From assembly GCA_026874595.1 (NCBI GenBank), contig CM049309.1:94572723-94636722 (forward strand): DNA of 64,000 nucleotides, given 5' to 3'. Source of the stretch: Sipunculus nudus (Eukaryota > Annelida > Sipuncula > Golfingiida > Sipunculidae). Position numbers and translations under genes: made by a program. The first letter of the stretch is position 1. The number at the start of each line of letters is the position of its first letter. The notes under the pieces were generated by a model. That model was not told the DNA's origin. It did not search any database and saw only the letters and a list, made by a program, of their open reading frames with translations. Of the stretch, positions 15,455 to 26,640 are shown one piece after another.

Positions 15455-18400
15455 CATTCATTCATGTACCATTATTTACCATCATTCATCATGTACAGTT
15501 ATCCACCATCATTCATCTTGTACTGTTATCCACCATCATTCATCACGTACTGTTATCCATCATCATTCATCACAAACCGTTATCCACCATCATTCATCCC
15601 GTACCGTTATCCACCATCATTCATCACTTACCGTTATCCACCATCATTCATCACGTACTGTTATCCACCATCATTCATCAGGTACTCTTATCCACCATCA
15701 TTCATCACGTACCATTATCCACCATCATTCATCCCGTACCATTATCCACCATCATTCATCACGTACCGTGATCCACCATCATTCATTCATATACCGTTAT
15801 CCACCAACATTCATTCCCGTACCGTTATTCACCATCATTCATCACGTAATGTTAGCCACCATCATTCATCACGTACCGTTATCCACCATCATTCATCACC
15901 CACCATTATTCACCATCATTCATCACGTACCGTTATCCACCATCATTCATCACATACCGTTATCCACCATCATTCATCACGCACCGTTATTCACCATCAT
16001 TCATCACATACCGTTATTCACCATCAATTATTCACGTATTGTTATCCACCATCTTTCATTCACATACCGTTATCCATCATCATTCATCACGTACCATTAT
16101 CCACCATCATTCATCACGCATCGTTATTCACCATCATTCGTCACATACCGTTATTCACCATCAATTATTCACGTATTGTTATCCACCATCTTTCATTCAC
16201 ATACCGTTATCCATCATCATTCATCACGTACCATTATCCACCATCATTCATTCACATACCGTTATCCACCATCATTCATCATGTACCTTTATCCACCATC
16301 ATTCATCACGTACTGTTATCAACCATCATTCATCACATACTGTTTTTCACCATCATTCATCACGATCTGTTATCCACCATTATTCATCACGTACCATAAT
16401 CCACCATCATTCATCACGTACCGTTATCCACCATCATTCATTCACGTACCATTATTCACCATCATTCATCATGTAACATTATCCACCATCATTCATCACG
16501 TACCGTTATCCACCATCATTCATCACATACCATTATCCACCATCATTCATCACATACCGTTATCCACCATCATTCATCACGTACCGTATCCACCATCATT
16601 CATCACGTACCGTTATCCACCATCATTCATCACGTACCATTATCCACCATCATTCATCACGTACCGTTATCCACCATCATTCATCACGTACCGTTATCCA
16701 TGACCATCATTCATCACGTACCAATATCCACCATCATTCATCACATACTGTTATCCACCATCATTCATCAAGTACCGTTATCCACCATCATTCATCACGT
16801 ACTGTTATCCACCATCATTCATCACATACCATTATCCACCATCATTCATCACGTACTGTTATCCACCATCATTCATCACATACCGTTATCCACCATCATT
16901 CATCACGTACTGTTATCTACCATCATTCATCACGTACCGTTATCCACCATCATTCATCACATACTGTTATCCACTATCATTCATCAAGTACCGTTATCCA
17001 CCATCATTCATCACGTACTCTTATCCACCATCATCCATCACGTATCTTTATCCACCATCATTCATTCTCGTACCGTTATCCACCATCATTCATTCACGTA
17101 CCATTATTCACCATCATTCATCATGTACCGTTATCCACCATCATTCATCTTGTACTGTTATCGACCATCATTCATCACGTACCATTATCCATCATCATTC
17201 ATCACAAACCGTTATCCACCATCATTCATCCCGTACCGTTATCCACCATCATTCATCACTTACCGTTATCCATGGACCATCATTCATCACGTACTGTTAT
17301 CCACCATTATTCATCAGGTACTCTCATCCACCATCATTCATCACGTACCATTATCCACCATCATTCATCACGTACCATTATCCACCATCATTCATCACGT
17401 ACCGTTATCCACCATCATTCATCACATACTGTTATCCACTATCATTCATCAAGTACCGTTATCCACCATCATTCATCACGTACTCTTATCCACCATCATC
17501 CATCACGTATCTTTATCCACCATCATTCATTCTCGTACCGTTATCCACCATCATTCATCACGATCTGTTATCCACCATTATTCATCACGTACCATAATCC
17601 ACCATCATTCATCACGTACCGTTATCCACCATCATTCATTCACGTACCATTATTCACCATCATTCATCATGTAACATTATCCACCATCATTCATCACGTA
17701 CCGTTATCCACCATCATTCATCACATACCATTATCCACCATCATTCATCACATACCGTTATCCACCATCATTCATCACGTACCGTATCCACCATCATTCA
17801 TCACGTACCGTTATCCACCATCATTCATCACGTACCATTATCCACCATCATTCATCAAGTACCGTTATCCACCATCATTCATCACGTACCGTTATCCATG
17901 ACCATCATTCATCACGTACCAATATCCACCATCATTCATCACATACTGTTATCCACCATCATTCATCAAGTACCGTTATCCACCATCATTCATCACGTAC
18001 TGTTATCCACCATCATTCATCACATACCATTATCCACCATCATTCATCACGTACTGTTATCCACCATCATTCATCACATACCGTTATCCACCATCATTCA
18101 TCACGTACTGTTATCTACCATCATTCATCACGTACCGTTATCCACCATCATTCATCACATACTGTTATCCACTATCATTCATCAAGTACCGTTATCCACC
18201 ATCATTCATCACGTACTCTTATCCACCATCATCCATCACGTATCTTTATCCACCATCATTCATTCTCGTACCGTTATCCACCATCATTCATTCACGTACC
18301 ATTATTCACCATCATTCATCATGTACCGTTATCCACCATCATTCATCTTGTACTGTTATCCACCATCATTCATCACGTACCATTATCCATCATCATTCAT

Positions 18401-20072
18401 CACAAACCGTTATCCACCATCATTCATCCCGTACCGTTATCCACCATCATTCATCACTTACCGTTATCCATGGACCATCATTCATCACGTACTGTTATCC
18501 ACCATTATTCATCAGGTACTCTCATCCACCATCATTCATCACGTACCATTATCCACCATCATTCATCACGTACCATTATCCACCATCATTCATCACGTAC
18601 CGTTATCCACCATCATTCATTCATGTTCCGTTATCCACCATCATTCATTCACGTACCGTTATTCACCATCATTCATCACGTAATGTTAGCCACCATCATT
18701 CATCACGTACCGTTATCCACCATCATTCATCACCCACCATTATTCACCATCATTCATCACGTACCGTTATCCACCATCATTCATCACATACCGTTATCCA
18801 CCATCATTCATCAAGCACCGTTATTCACCATCATTCATCACATACCGTTATTCACCATCAATTATTCACGTATTGTTATCCACCATCTTTCATTCACATA
18901 CCGTTATCCATCATCATTCATCACGTACCATTATCCACCATCATTCATTCACATACCGTTATCCACCATCATTCATCATGTACCTTTATCCACCATCATT
19001 CATCACGTACCGTTATCAACCATCATTCATCACATACTGTTTTCACCATCATTCATCACGTTCTGCTATCCACCATTATTCATCACGTACCATAATCCAC
19101 CATCATTCATCACGTACCGTTATCCACCATCATTCATTCACGTACCATTATTCACCATCATTCATCATGTAACATTATCCACCATCATTCATCACGTACT
19201 GTTATCCACCATCATTCATCACATACCATTATCCACCATCATTCATCACATACCGTTATCCACCATCATTCATCACGTACCGTTATCCACCATCATTCAT
19301 CACATACCGTTATCCACCATCATTCATCACGTACCGTTATCCACCATCATTCATCACGTACCGTTATCCATCATCATTCATCACGTACCGTTATCCACCA
19401 TCATTCATCACGTACCGTTATCCACCATCATTCATCACGTACCGTTATCCACCATCATTCATCACGTACCGATATCCACCATCATTCACCATGTACCGTT
19501 ATCCACCATCATTCATCACGTACCATTATCCACCATCAATCATCAAGTACCGTTATCCACCATCATTCATCACGTACCGTTATCCACCATCATTCATCAC
19601 GTACCGTTATCCATCATCATTCATCACATACCATTATCCACCATCATTCATCACGTACCGTTATCCACCATCATTCATCACATACCGTTATCCACCATCA
19701 TTCATCACGTACTGTTATCCACCATCATTCATCACATACTGTTATCCACCATCATTCATCAAGTACCATTATCCACCATCATTCATCATATACCGTTATC
19801 CACCATCATTCATCACCTACCGTTATCCACCATCATTCATCACATACAGTTATCCACCATCATTCATCACGTACCGTTATCCATCATCAATCATCAAGTA
19901 CCATTATCCACCATCATTCATCACGTACCGTTATCCACCATCATTCATCACGTATCATTATCCACCATCATTCATCACGTACCGTTATCCACCATCAATC
20001 ATCAAGTACCGTTATCCACCATCATTCATCACCTACCGTTATCCACCATCATTCATCAAGTTCCCTTATCCA
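15455..20072. repeat. 27/28-bp satellite array, right part
   Basis: The same satellite resumes immediately after the inserted element and runs for about 170 units to 20072, some 10 bp from the aquaporin stop codon. It contains a clear higher-order duplication: the segment from about 16697 recurs at about 17895, an offset of 1198 bp. Both copies carry the same unit breaks, CCATGACC (about 16697 and 17895) and CCATGGACC (about 17272 and 18470). The final 800 bp (about 19250-20050) is the most homogeneous stretch. Forward open frames are repeat artefacts, as in the left part. Confidence 0.95.
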
Positions 20073-20081
20073 CACGGCTGT

Positions 20082-20177
20082 CTAGTCCTCCTCCAGTTTC
20101 TTGCGGTCGGGCAGGTGGAGGATGCTGTAGATGATGGCAGCAAGGACAGCCCCGATCATAGGCCCAGCCCAGTACAC
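20082..20177 (-). CDS. Aquaporin, terminal coding exon (helix 6 and C-terminus)
   Basis: Last coding exon of an aquaporin-family water channel on the minus strand, read from 20177 down to the TAG at 20084-20082. It encodes 31 residues beginning VYWAGPMIGAVLAAIIYS and ending LEED. This matches the family's sixth transmembrane helix (HWxYWxGPxxGAxxA pattern, with HW supplied by the preceding exon) and a short charged cytosolic tail. The acceptor is TGTACAG followed by GTG, in phase 0. The tail is much shorter than that of vertebrate AQP1 or AQP4. Downstream, the transcript enters the 27-bp satellite about 10 nt after the stop. I saw no AATAAA on the minus strand in the adjacent array, so the 3' end of the mRNA is unknown. 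Confidence 0.93.
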   Translation of the reverse strand: MYWAGPMIGAVLAAIIYSILHLPDRKKLEED

Positions 20178-20613
20178 CTGTACAGGCATAAATAAATCAC
20201 TAAACACTGACATAATATTTCTTACTCATGGTATCACTACAAATACAACATCTGCAGCGCAAATGACGTGACTTTATTTAATATTAAATGTGTCAGTTAA
20301 TCTTTGTACAAAACTACACTCTGCTGGTTCCATTGTTAAACTTTCCTTCTTTTACCCATGATATTTATGTCATTATGCTTTCACTGGGATAAACTTTCTT
20401 TGGAAGACCATATCCAGACAGCTTATGTGAAATAACTCATTGTAAAATATTAATAGCTCTAATCGCCCACCACTGGCAATTGATTTTAAATACACGAGCA
20501 ACCATCCAGTGAGTGCTACCATGTCTTTCAAGAACCCCCCCCCCCCACCCACCCCCAATGACACCACTCTGCATTGGCATCAATTTTTCTCCGAGGGTGG
20601 GGGGATGAGTTTG

Positions 20614-20645
<32 letters not shown>

Positions 20646-21308
20646 TATATATACCTTTTTTCAGCGTCTCTGAGTTACATATTCAACTATAAATATTTAT
20701 ATATATATATATATATACATATATTATATATATATATATATTTGTTATATGTATATATATATAAACTCAATCATATTTCGGATAATTATAATGTTTTAGA
20801 AAAAAGTGTTTCGTGTATTCTAAGCAAGGTTTAGATATAACATTTTTTAGTAAATGGATCCAAAGCTTTAGTTCTATTCATTAATTAATTTCATTTGCAA
20901 TATTATAATATTATTCTCTGAAAAGTGGGGGGGGGGATGATAACATTAACCACCCCCCCCCCCTTGTCAAATAGTTTGGGGTATTTATACCCCCTATCCC
21001 CCCCCCCCCCTATATTGACGCCCCTGCCACTCTGGCGCCGCGAATATTGTTATGCTATATTAACTAGTTTATACTTTGCAGCTCAATGGGCCAGACAAAA
21101 TTGAGGTAATATGTGCCCTCTGTCACTGCCTTACTGAACCGAAAGTGTGTGCGCTGAAATTGCAAGGGGTTCCACCGTCAAAGATGGAAAGCAAACAACA
21201 TTGACGACTGGTTGTTTGTTCTAAGATATCAGAAGACGCTGATGATAAACCAAATGTGTTATTAATAGGTGTAACAGTGGACAAAAGAATACATGCAGAC
21301 ATGCTTAC
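20178..21308 (-). other. Aquaporin last intron, with AT microsatellite and G/C runs
   Basis: A 1131-bp phase-0 intron, donor GTAAGC and acceptor TGTACAG. It contains a poly-C run (about 20530-20547), a long TA/CA dinucleotide tract (about 20612-20765), and a cluster of poly-G and poly-C runs (about 20925-21011). Between the runs is a small hairpin with GGGGTAT/ATACCCC arms at 20978-20993. I see no other gene in it. Confidence 0.85.
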
Positions 21309-21413
21309 CCAGTGGTTCTTGAAGGGCGCAGATTTATCGTCCCTGAAGTTTAAGGCGACGACTGCAGGTCCGAATGAACGGGCGGGGTTCACGCTGGCTC
21401 CAGTATAAGGAAT
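21309..21413 (-). CDS. Aquaporin exon with the second NPA box
   Basis: A 105-bp exon encoding 35 residues that begins IPYTGASVNPARSFGPAV and ends KNHW. It contains the second asparagine-proline-alanine box (loop E half-helix) and the following arginine of the aromatic/arginine selectivity filter, both diagnostic of aquaporins. The acceptor is ATAATTGCAG and the donor GTAAGC, both phase 0. The exon limits (before the IxYTG motif and after NHW) match intron positions I recall from vertebrate AQP1/AQP4 genes. The residue three before NPA is Ser-Val-like context with Ala instead of the mercury-sensitive Cys of AQP1. A longer loop than in AQP1/4 (about eight extra residues including RDDKSAPF) separates NPARSFGPAV from NHW. 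Confidence 0.95.
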
Positions 21414-21683
21414 CTGCAATTATACAAACGTCATTATTACATTATAAAGTATCAGGTCTTAAGGTAAATTAACTTAGATCTGACAACATAAGAACCTTTT
21501 AGCTATGTATTCAGGATGTAAGACCCTAATTTGTTCCTAATGTAAGAGCCTCCTTCTATTGGAAACATTAATAACAACTTTTCTTTATAGATATTAACAA
21601 TATTAAGGGATGGTGATTAAAAGAACTTCGGAACACAGGGGCTTTTCTATTTCTGACTTAGTCTCAATTATGTTTCTTAAGGT

Positions 21684-21903
21684 ACTGACACAACATATCG
21701 ACCATGTGGTACTGACAGAACATATCGACCATGTGCTACTGACACAACATATCGACCATGTGCTACTGACACAACATATCGACCATGTGCTACTGACACA
21801 ACATATCGACCATGTGCTACTGACACAACATATCGACCATGTGCTACTGACACAACATATCGACCATGTGCTACTGACACAACATATCGACCATGTGCTA
21901 CTA
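21684..21903. repeat. Intronic 27-bp minisatellite, about 8 copies
   Basis: Eight near-identical copies of a 27-bp unit containing GACACAACATATCGACCATG. The unit is unrelated to the large 27-bp satellite. The period equals nine codons and several frames on both strands are stop-free (for example VLLTQHIDH forward and SSTWSICCV reverse), producing spurious open frames. It lies in the aquaporin intron between the NPA exon and the helix 4-5 exon. Confidence 0.93.
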
Positions 21904-22229
21904 ATTAGTAGAATATTCCGACATAAATCCTCTCTCACTGAAATCAAAATTTTGTTGTGGTAATTTCAATGCTTGGAAACAAAAGCTGGACCCAGGTCAG
22001 CTTGCGGGAGTTGTGGTTGTCATGAGCAGTGCTCGGCTAGACCCTGACAACAAGATCGTCATCAGGGTTAAGGAGCAGAAGCTGAAAACTTTGTCACCAA
22101 GGCCAGAATCATTGCCGTCAGCAGTCCCTAGCACCTGATGCCTCATTAATGACGTAGTTATCGTTATCAGCAGAGCTTTGGTCTGAAGCCAAGTGTTTCA
22201 TGATAAGTAACTTCGTCGAAAGCTGTCCT

Positions 22230-24415
22230 TGGCACCTTAATTTTTTATGTCGTCGTTGTCGTCATCAGCAAAACTTTAGGCCTGAAGCTGTTTTTTTTTG
22301 TGATGTTTCTCTGGTCGTCGTCAACTGTCCTTGGCACCTAAAGCTTTTTCTATGATTTCGTTGTCGTAAACAGCAGAGCTTTGGGCCTGATGCTGGGTCT
22401 TTTTGTGATGTTTTTCTCTTCGTCGTCAGCTGTCCTTGGCACCTAAAGCTTTTTCTTTGATGTCGTTGTCATATACAGCAGAGCTTTTGGCCTGAAGCTG
22501 GGGTTTTGATGATGTTTCTCTCGTCGTCGTCAGCTGTCCTTGGCACCTAAAGCTTTATCTATGATGTCATTGTCATAAACAGCAGAGCTTTGGCCCTGAA
22601 GCTGGGTTTTTGATGATATTTCTCTCGTCGTCGTCAGCTGACTTTGGCACCTGAAGCTTTTTCTTTGATGTCGTTGTCGTAAACAGCAGAGCTTTGGGCC
22701 TGAAGCTGGGTTTTTGATGATGTTTCTCTCGTCGTCAGCTGACCTTGGTATCTAAACATTTTTTTATGATGTCGTTGTCATAAACAGCAGAGCTTTGGGC
22801 CTGAAGCTGGGTTTTTTTTCTGATGTTTCTCTCGTCGTCGTCAGCTGTCCTTGGTACCTAAAGCTTTTTCTTTGATGTCGTTGTCATATACAGCAGAGCT
22901 TTTGGCCTGAAGCTGGGTTTTTGATGATGTTTCTCTCGTCGTCGTCAGCTGTCCTTGGCACCTAAAGCCTTTTCTATAATGTCGTTGTCGTAAACAGCAG
23001 GGTTTTGGGCCTGAAGCTGGGTTTTTTTGTGATGTTTCTCTCGTCGTCGGCAGCTGTCCTTGGCACCTAAAGCTTTTTCTTTGATGTCGTTGTCGTAAAC
23101 AGCAGAGCTTTTGGCCTGAAGCTGGGTTTTTGATGATGTTTCTCGTCGTCAGCTGTCTTTGGCACCTAAAGCTTAATCTGTGATACCGTTGACGTAAACA
23201 GCAGAGCTTTCTGCCTGAAGCTGGGTTTTTTATTATGTTTCTCTCGTCGTCGTCAGCTGTCCTTGGTACCTAAAGCTTTTTCTTTGATGTCGTTGTCATA
23301 TACAGCAGAGCTTTTGGCCTGAAGCTGGGTTTTTGATGATGTTTCTCTCGTCGTCGTCAGCTGTCCTTGGCACCTAAAGCCTTTTCTATAATGTCGTTGT
23401 CGTAAACAGCAGGGTTTTGGGCCTGAAGCTGGGGTTTTTGTGATGTTTCTCTCGTCGTCGTCAGCTGTCCTTGGCACCTAAAGCTTTTTCTTTGATGTCG
23501 TTGTCGTAAACAGCAGAGCTTTTGGCCTGAAGCTGGGTTTTTGATGATGTTTCTCGTCGTCAGCTGTCTTTGGCACCTAAAGCTTAATCTGTGATACCGT
23601 TGACGTAAACAGCAGAGCTTTCTGCCTGAAGCTGGGTTTTTTTTTTTTATGTTTCTCTCGTCGTCGTCAGCTGTCCTTGGTACCTAAAGCTTTTTCTTTG
23701 ATGTCGTTGTCATATACAGCAGAGCTTTTGGCCTGAAGCTGGGTTTTTGATGATGTTTCTCTCGTCGTCGTCAGCTGTCCTTGGCACCTAAAGCCTTTTC
23801 TATAATGTCGTTGTCGTAAACAGCAGGATTTTGGGCCTGAAGCTGGGGTTTTTTGTGATGTTTCTCTCGTCGTCGTCAGCTGTCCTTGGCACCTAAAGCT
23901 TTTTCTTTGATGTCGTTGTCGTAAACAGCAGAGCTTTTGGCCTGAAGCTGGGATTTTGAAGATGTTTCTCGTCGTCAGCTGTCTTTGGCACCTAAAGCTT
24001 AATCTGTGATACCGTTGACGTAAACAGCAGAGCTTTCTGCCTGAAGCTGGGTTTTTTTATGATGTTTCTCTCGTCGTCAGCTGTCTTTGGCACCTAAAGC
24101 TTTTTCTTTGATGTCGTTGTCGTAAACAGCAGAGCTTTTAGACTGAAGCTGGGTTTTTGATGATGTCTTTCTCGTCGTCGTCGTCAGCTGTCCTTGGCAC
24201 CTAAAGCTTTATCTATGATGTCGTTGTCGTAAACAGCAGAGCTTTGGGCCTGAAGCTGGGTTTTTGATGATGTTTCTCTCGTCGTCGTCAGCTGACTTTG
24301 GCACCTAAAGCTTTTTCTTTGATTTCGTTGTCGTAAACATCAGAGCTTTTTGCCTGAAGGTGGGTTTTCACGATGTCTCTCTCGACGTCGTCAGCTGTCC
24401 TTGGCACCTAAAGCC
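22230..24415. repeat. Intronic ~104-bp tandem repeat with 4-monomer higher-order units
   Basis: About 21 copies of a ~98-108-bp unit built from CTGTCCTTGGCACCTAAAGC, TTTGATGTCGTTGTCGTAAA, CAGCAGAGCTTTTGGCCTGA, AGCTGGG, a T-run, and GATGTTTCTCTCGTCGTCGT. The TTGGTACC monomer variant recurs at 22851, 23263 and 23677, and the next equivalent monomer is at 24087. This shows a higher-order unit of four monomers with a period of about 410-414 bp, repeated three times. Poly-T length varies between copies. The repeat fills most of the 3.2-kb intron 21414-24604. Degenerate related sequence extends left to about 22000. Confidence 0.93.
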
Positions 24416-24604
24416 TTGTAATCAACAGGAATGCTGCTAACCGTGGCACCAGAGTTATGGCAGGATAAGTGGTTTTCGGCTCTATTATTGCATGTGAAGA
24501 ATATCCTCAACTCCCAGTAACTCCCCCCCCCCCCCCCAACTTATATAACCCACAAGATGGTTGGTGCTGTTATAAAGTGCTTTCAATCCCCCTAGAGAAC
24601 TCAC

Positions 24605-24824
24605 GGCTGCCAGGAGAGCACAGGCGAGGGAGAACCCGATGGGGATGGCTGGCATGAAGATTGCGCGTCTCGTCTTGTCAGTGGCGCCGAGGATTACGAA
24701 GATCAGGATGGATGTAGCCCAGGCCTCCACCAGCATACCCTGCCACGGCTCGATGTTTTTGTTGACCATGGTCAGCGCGAACGAGCCACCGACATCTCTG
24801 TCTAGTGCTGCCTCATTGGTCATA
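24605..24824 (-). CDS. Aquaporin exon (loop C, helix 4, loop D, helix 5)
   Basis: A 220-bp exon contributing 73 whole codons plus one base of a split glycine codon. It encodes an extracellular loop with an N-glycosylation-unlike segment, then helix 4 around GMLVEAWATSILIFVILGAT with the conserved membrane glutamate, the TDKTRR cytosolic loop, and helix 5 around IPIGFSLACALLAA. The acceptor is TTTTCACAG and the donor GTGAGT. Splicing to 21413 is phase 0 and regenerates the family pattern of helix 5 followed by IxYTGxSxNPAR. At the helix-5 position that holds the pore histidine of water-selective AQP1 (GHLLA before the intron), this protein reads ALLAA, so leucine replaces histidine in my alignment. 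The frame is intact. Confidence 0.93.
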
Positions 24825-26306
24825 CTGTGAAAACATACCTTGGTTAATGATGGTCACATAATTTGACAGATATGGAAAAAAAATCATTCACATAAGACAT
24901 GCTTTATACTGTCTCACCAATTTGAGTGTCCGATTCTCGAAGATGATCGTAAACACAAGGTCCAGTTTATGAAATTGATAAGTTATCTGATGTTTAATTA
25001 ACATAGAATGAAGAACAGCATGTGTGATTTGGGAAGTTCACTATGTATGTTTTTCTCAAATTTGAAAATAAAATGGAGCAACTGGAGCAAATTTAAGGTA
25101 CTTATTATTTGCATTTTCTTTTGTTGACTATAAAATCTAAGAAAATTCGTGGAATTAATGCCCCCGGCTTTTGGATCTTGTTTGCTATCATGCTTGATTA
25201 GCAACCAAAGTGATGATAAGTGGAAAAAATCTTAAGGGCACATGAAAACTTAAACAGATGCACTATGACATGTGGAGACATCTGCAGGCAAACATAAAAA
25301 CTAAAACACATTTAGAAATAGGACTTAAATCCCCTAGACATTTGGAGACATCTGTAGGCAAACATTGAGAAATTGGAACAACATTTGATAAGTTTGTTTT
25401 TCAGCTGGAGAGAATTTTCAGATAGACACTCCAAAATCACTCCAAACCAAGGTAATCGTGATAGCAATTACTGACCAAAGTTTGAATGAAATCGGATAAA
25501 GTTTAGGAAAGATGTCGCACGGAAACGAAAACTTGACGGACGGACAGACAGAGTGACAGACAGACATAAGCCAGCCACTCCAAAACAAATCTCAACCAAG
25601 GTAAGCATGAGGGCAATTACTGACCAAAATTTGAATGAAATCGAATAATATTTAGGAAAACTATCGCACGGAAACGAAAAACTGACGGACGGACAGACAG
25701 AGTGACAGACAGACGCCAGACACTCCAAAACCAATCCCAACCAAGGTATGCATTAGAGGAATCACTAACCCAAATCTGAATAAAAACGGAAAAAAATTAG
25801 GAAAATTATTCTGACAGACGGAGAGACAGACAAACACAAATCAATGTCTCCCGCATCCGCTCAGCGGGGGACAAAAAAGTGCTTTTAAAAAGAAATGACT
25901 GCAAAGTGTTTTAAAAGCTGACATTCTTTTCAACATCGACAGGACTGCAAACATTTTTTCCGCTTTCCTCCCACACGGTCTCTCTTGGTCTCCCAGCGGG
26001 AGCGGGGTGGAAAGGGATACCTCTTTATACGCCCGGCCGTACAGGCAAGCGCCTCGACAGTCCTACTGTTAGGGGCTCAAGGAATTGGCTAGGATTTTTT
26101 TTCAACTGTCACGAGGCTAAATACATCATCTTTTTTATTATTATTTTTTCTTTTTGTTATTTGTATATTTTTATTTGGCCTCATAATTCATAATTCTATT
26201 CCTTAAGGCATTTTTTTGTTCGAATTAAGAAAAACAGTTCTGATGCAGTTTATTTACGCAGATTAATGGAAAATGTAACCATAATAATTATAAGTAACGC
26301 ACTTAC
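24825..26306 (-). other. Aquaporin intron, helix 3 to helix 4 exons
   Basis: A 1482-bp intron with donor GTAAGT and acceptor TTTTCACAG. The phase is consistent: GG from the upstream exon plus T from the downstream exon make a glycine codon. It contains unique AT-rich DNA (24860-25420, including a small ~70-bp-spaced duplication of GGAGACATCTG near 25275 and 25345), then the ~149-bp repeat, then a short GC-richer unique segment at about 25950-26080. Confidence 0.85.
25427..25877. repeat. ~149-bp intronic repeat, 3 partial copies, GACGGACGGACAGACAGAG type
   Basis: Three tandem, diverging copies: two of about 149 bp and one truncated. Each has CCAAGGTAA-like starts, an ATTACTGACCAAA block, TTTAGGAAA, a TCGCACGGAAACGAAAA block, and a GACGGACGGACAGACAGAGT run. 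The terminal segment has a CCGCTCAGCGG hairpin next to GGGGGACAAAAA. Purine-rich GACGGACAGACAG tails of this kind are, in my experience, common as dispersed repeats in mollusc genomes. The family name is not determined. Confidence 0.75.
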
Positions 26307-26367
26307 CCCCAGAGGAAAAGCGCTCCAACGATGCCTCCGGCGATCTGGGCGATAATGTAGAGAATAG
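26307..26367 (-). CDS. Aquaporin exon (helix 3)
   Basis: A 61-bp exon: two bases of a split codon, 19 codons, and two bases of the glycine codon completed in the next exon. It encodes ILYIIAQIAGGIVGALFLW, which matches the aquaporin helix-3 pattern YIIAQxxGxIVGA. The acceptor is TTTTCCAG and the donor GTAAGTGCG. It is the most upstream aquaporin exon I can find. The next exon should carry the first NPA box, but on the minus strand the upstream direction is the 40-bp satellite and I find no NPA-like exon up to 64000. Either the gene continues beyond the window or the 5' part is lost. A dedicated helix-3 exon is not part of vertebrate AQP1/AQP4 organisation as I recall it. Confidence 0.92.
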
Positions 26368-26640
26368 CTGGAAAACACAAAACGTTTAACGTATGTATTG
26401 AACTAATTTGTAAGTAAGCGAACTCCCTTGGATTTCAGCACATGACTTTCGATAAATACACAATACAGCGCTAGGGGAGTCACAGAGGCAGTCAATATAA
26501 GCCGAGCTATAGATGAGAGTCATGGAGGGATGGGTATATAAGCCGAGATTTACAGGTAAGGCAGGGAATATTAGTCGACATTTACAGGAGAGTCAGGGAG
26601 GCAAGGACAATAAACCAAGATTTAGAGAAGAGTCAGGGAG

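Noticed and set aside
15011-15461. Cysteine/alanine-rich open frames on both strands
   Set aside because: They are translations of a 23-bp GC-rich minisatellite inside the inverted-repeat element, and several frames are open at once.
20574-20834. Tyrosine/isoleucine-rich open frame in the last aquaporin intron
   Set aside because: It is a translation of a TA dinucleotide microsatellite.
21603-21963. Open frames on both strands with nine-residue repeats
   Set aside because: They come from an intronic 27-bp minisatellite between two aquaporin exons; all competing frames are open through repeat composition.
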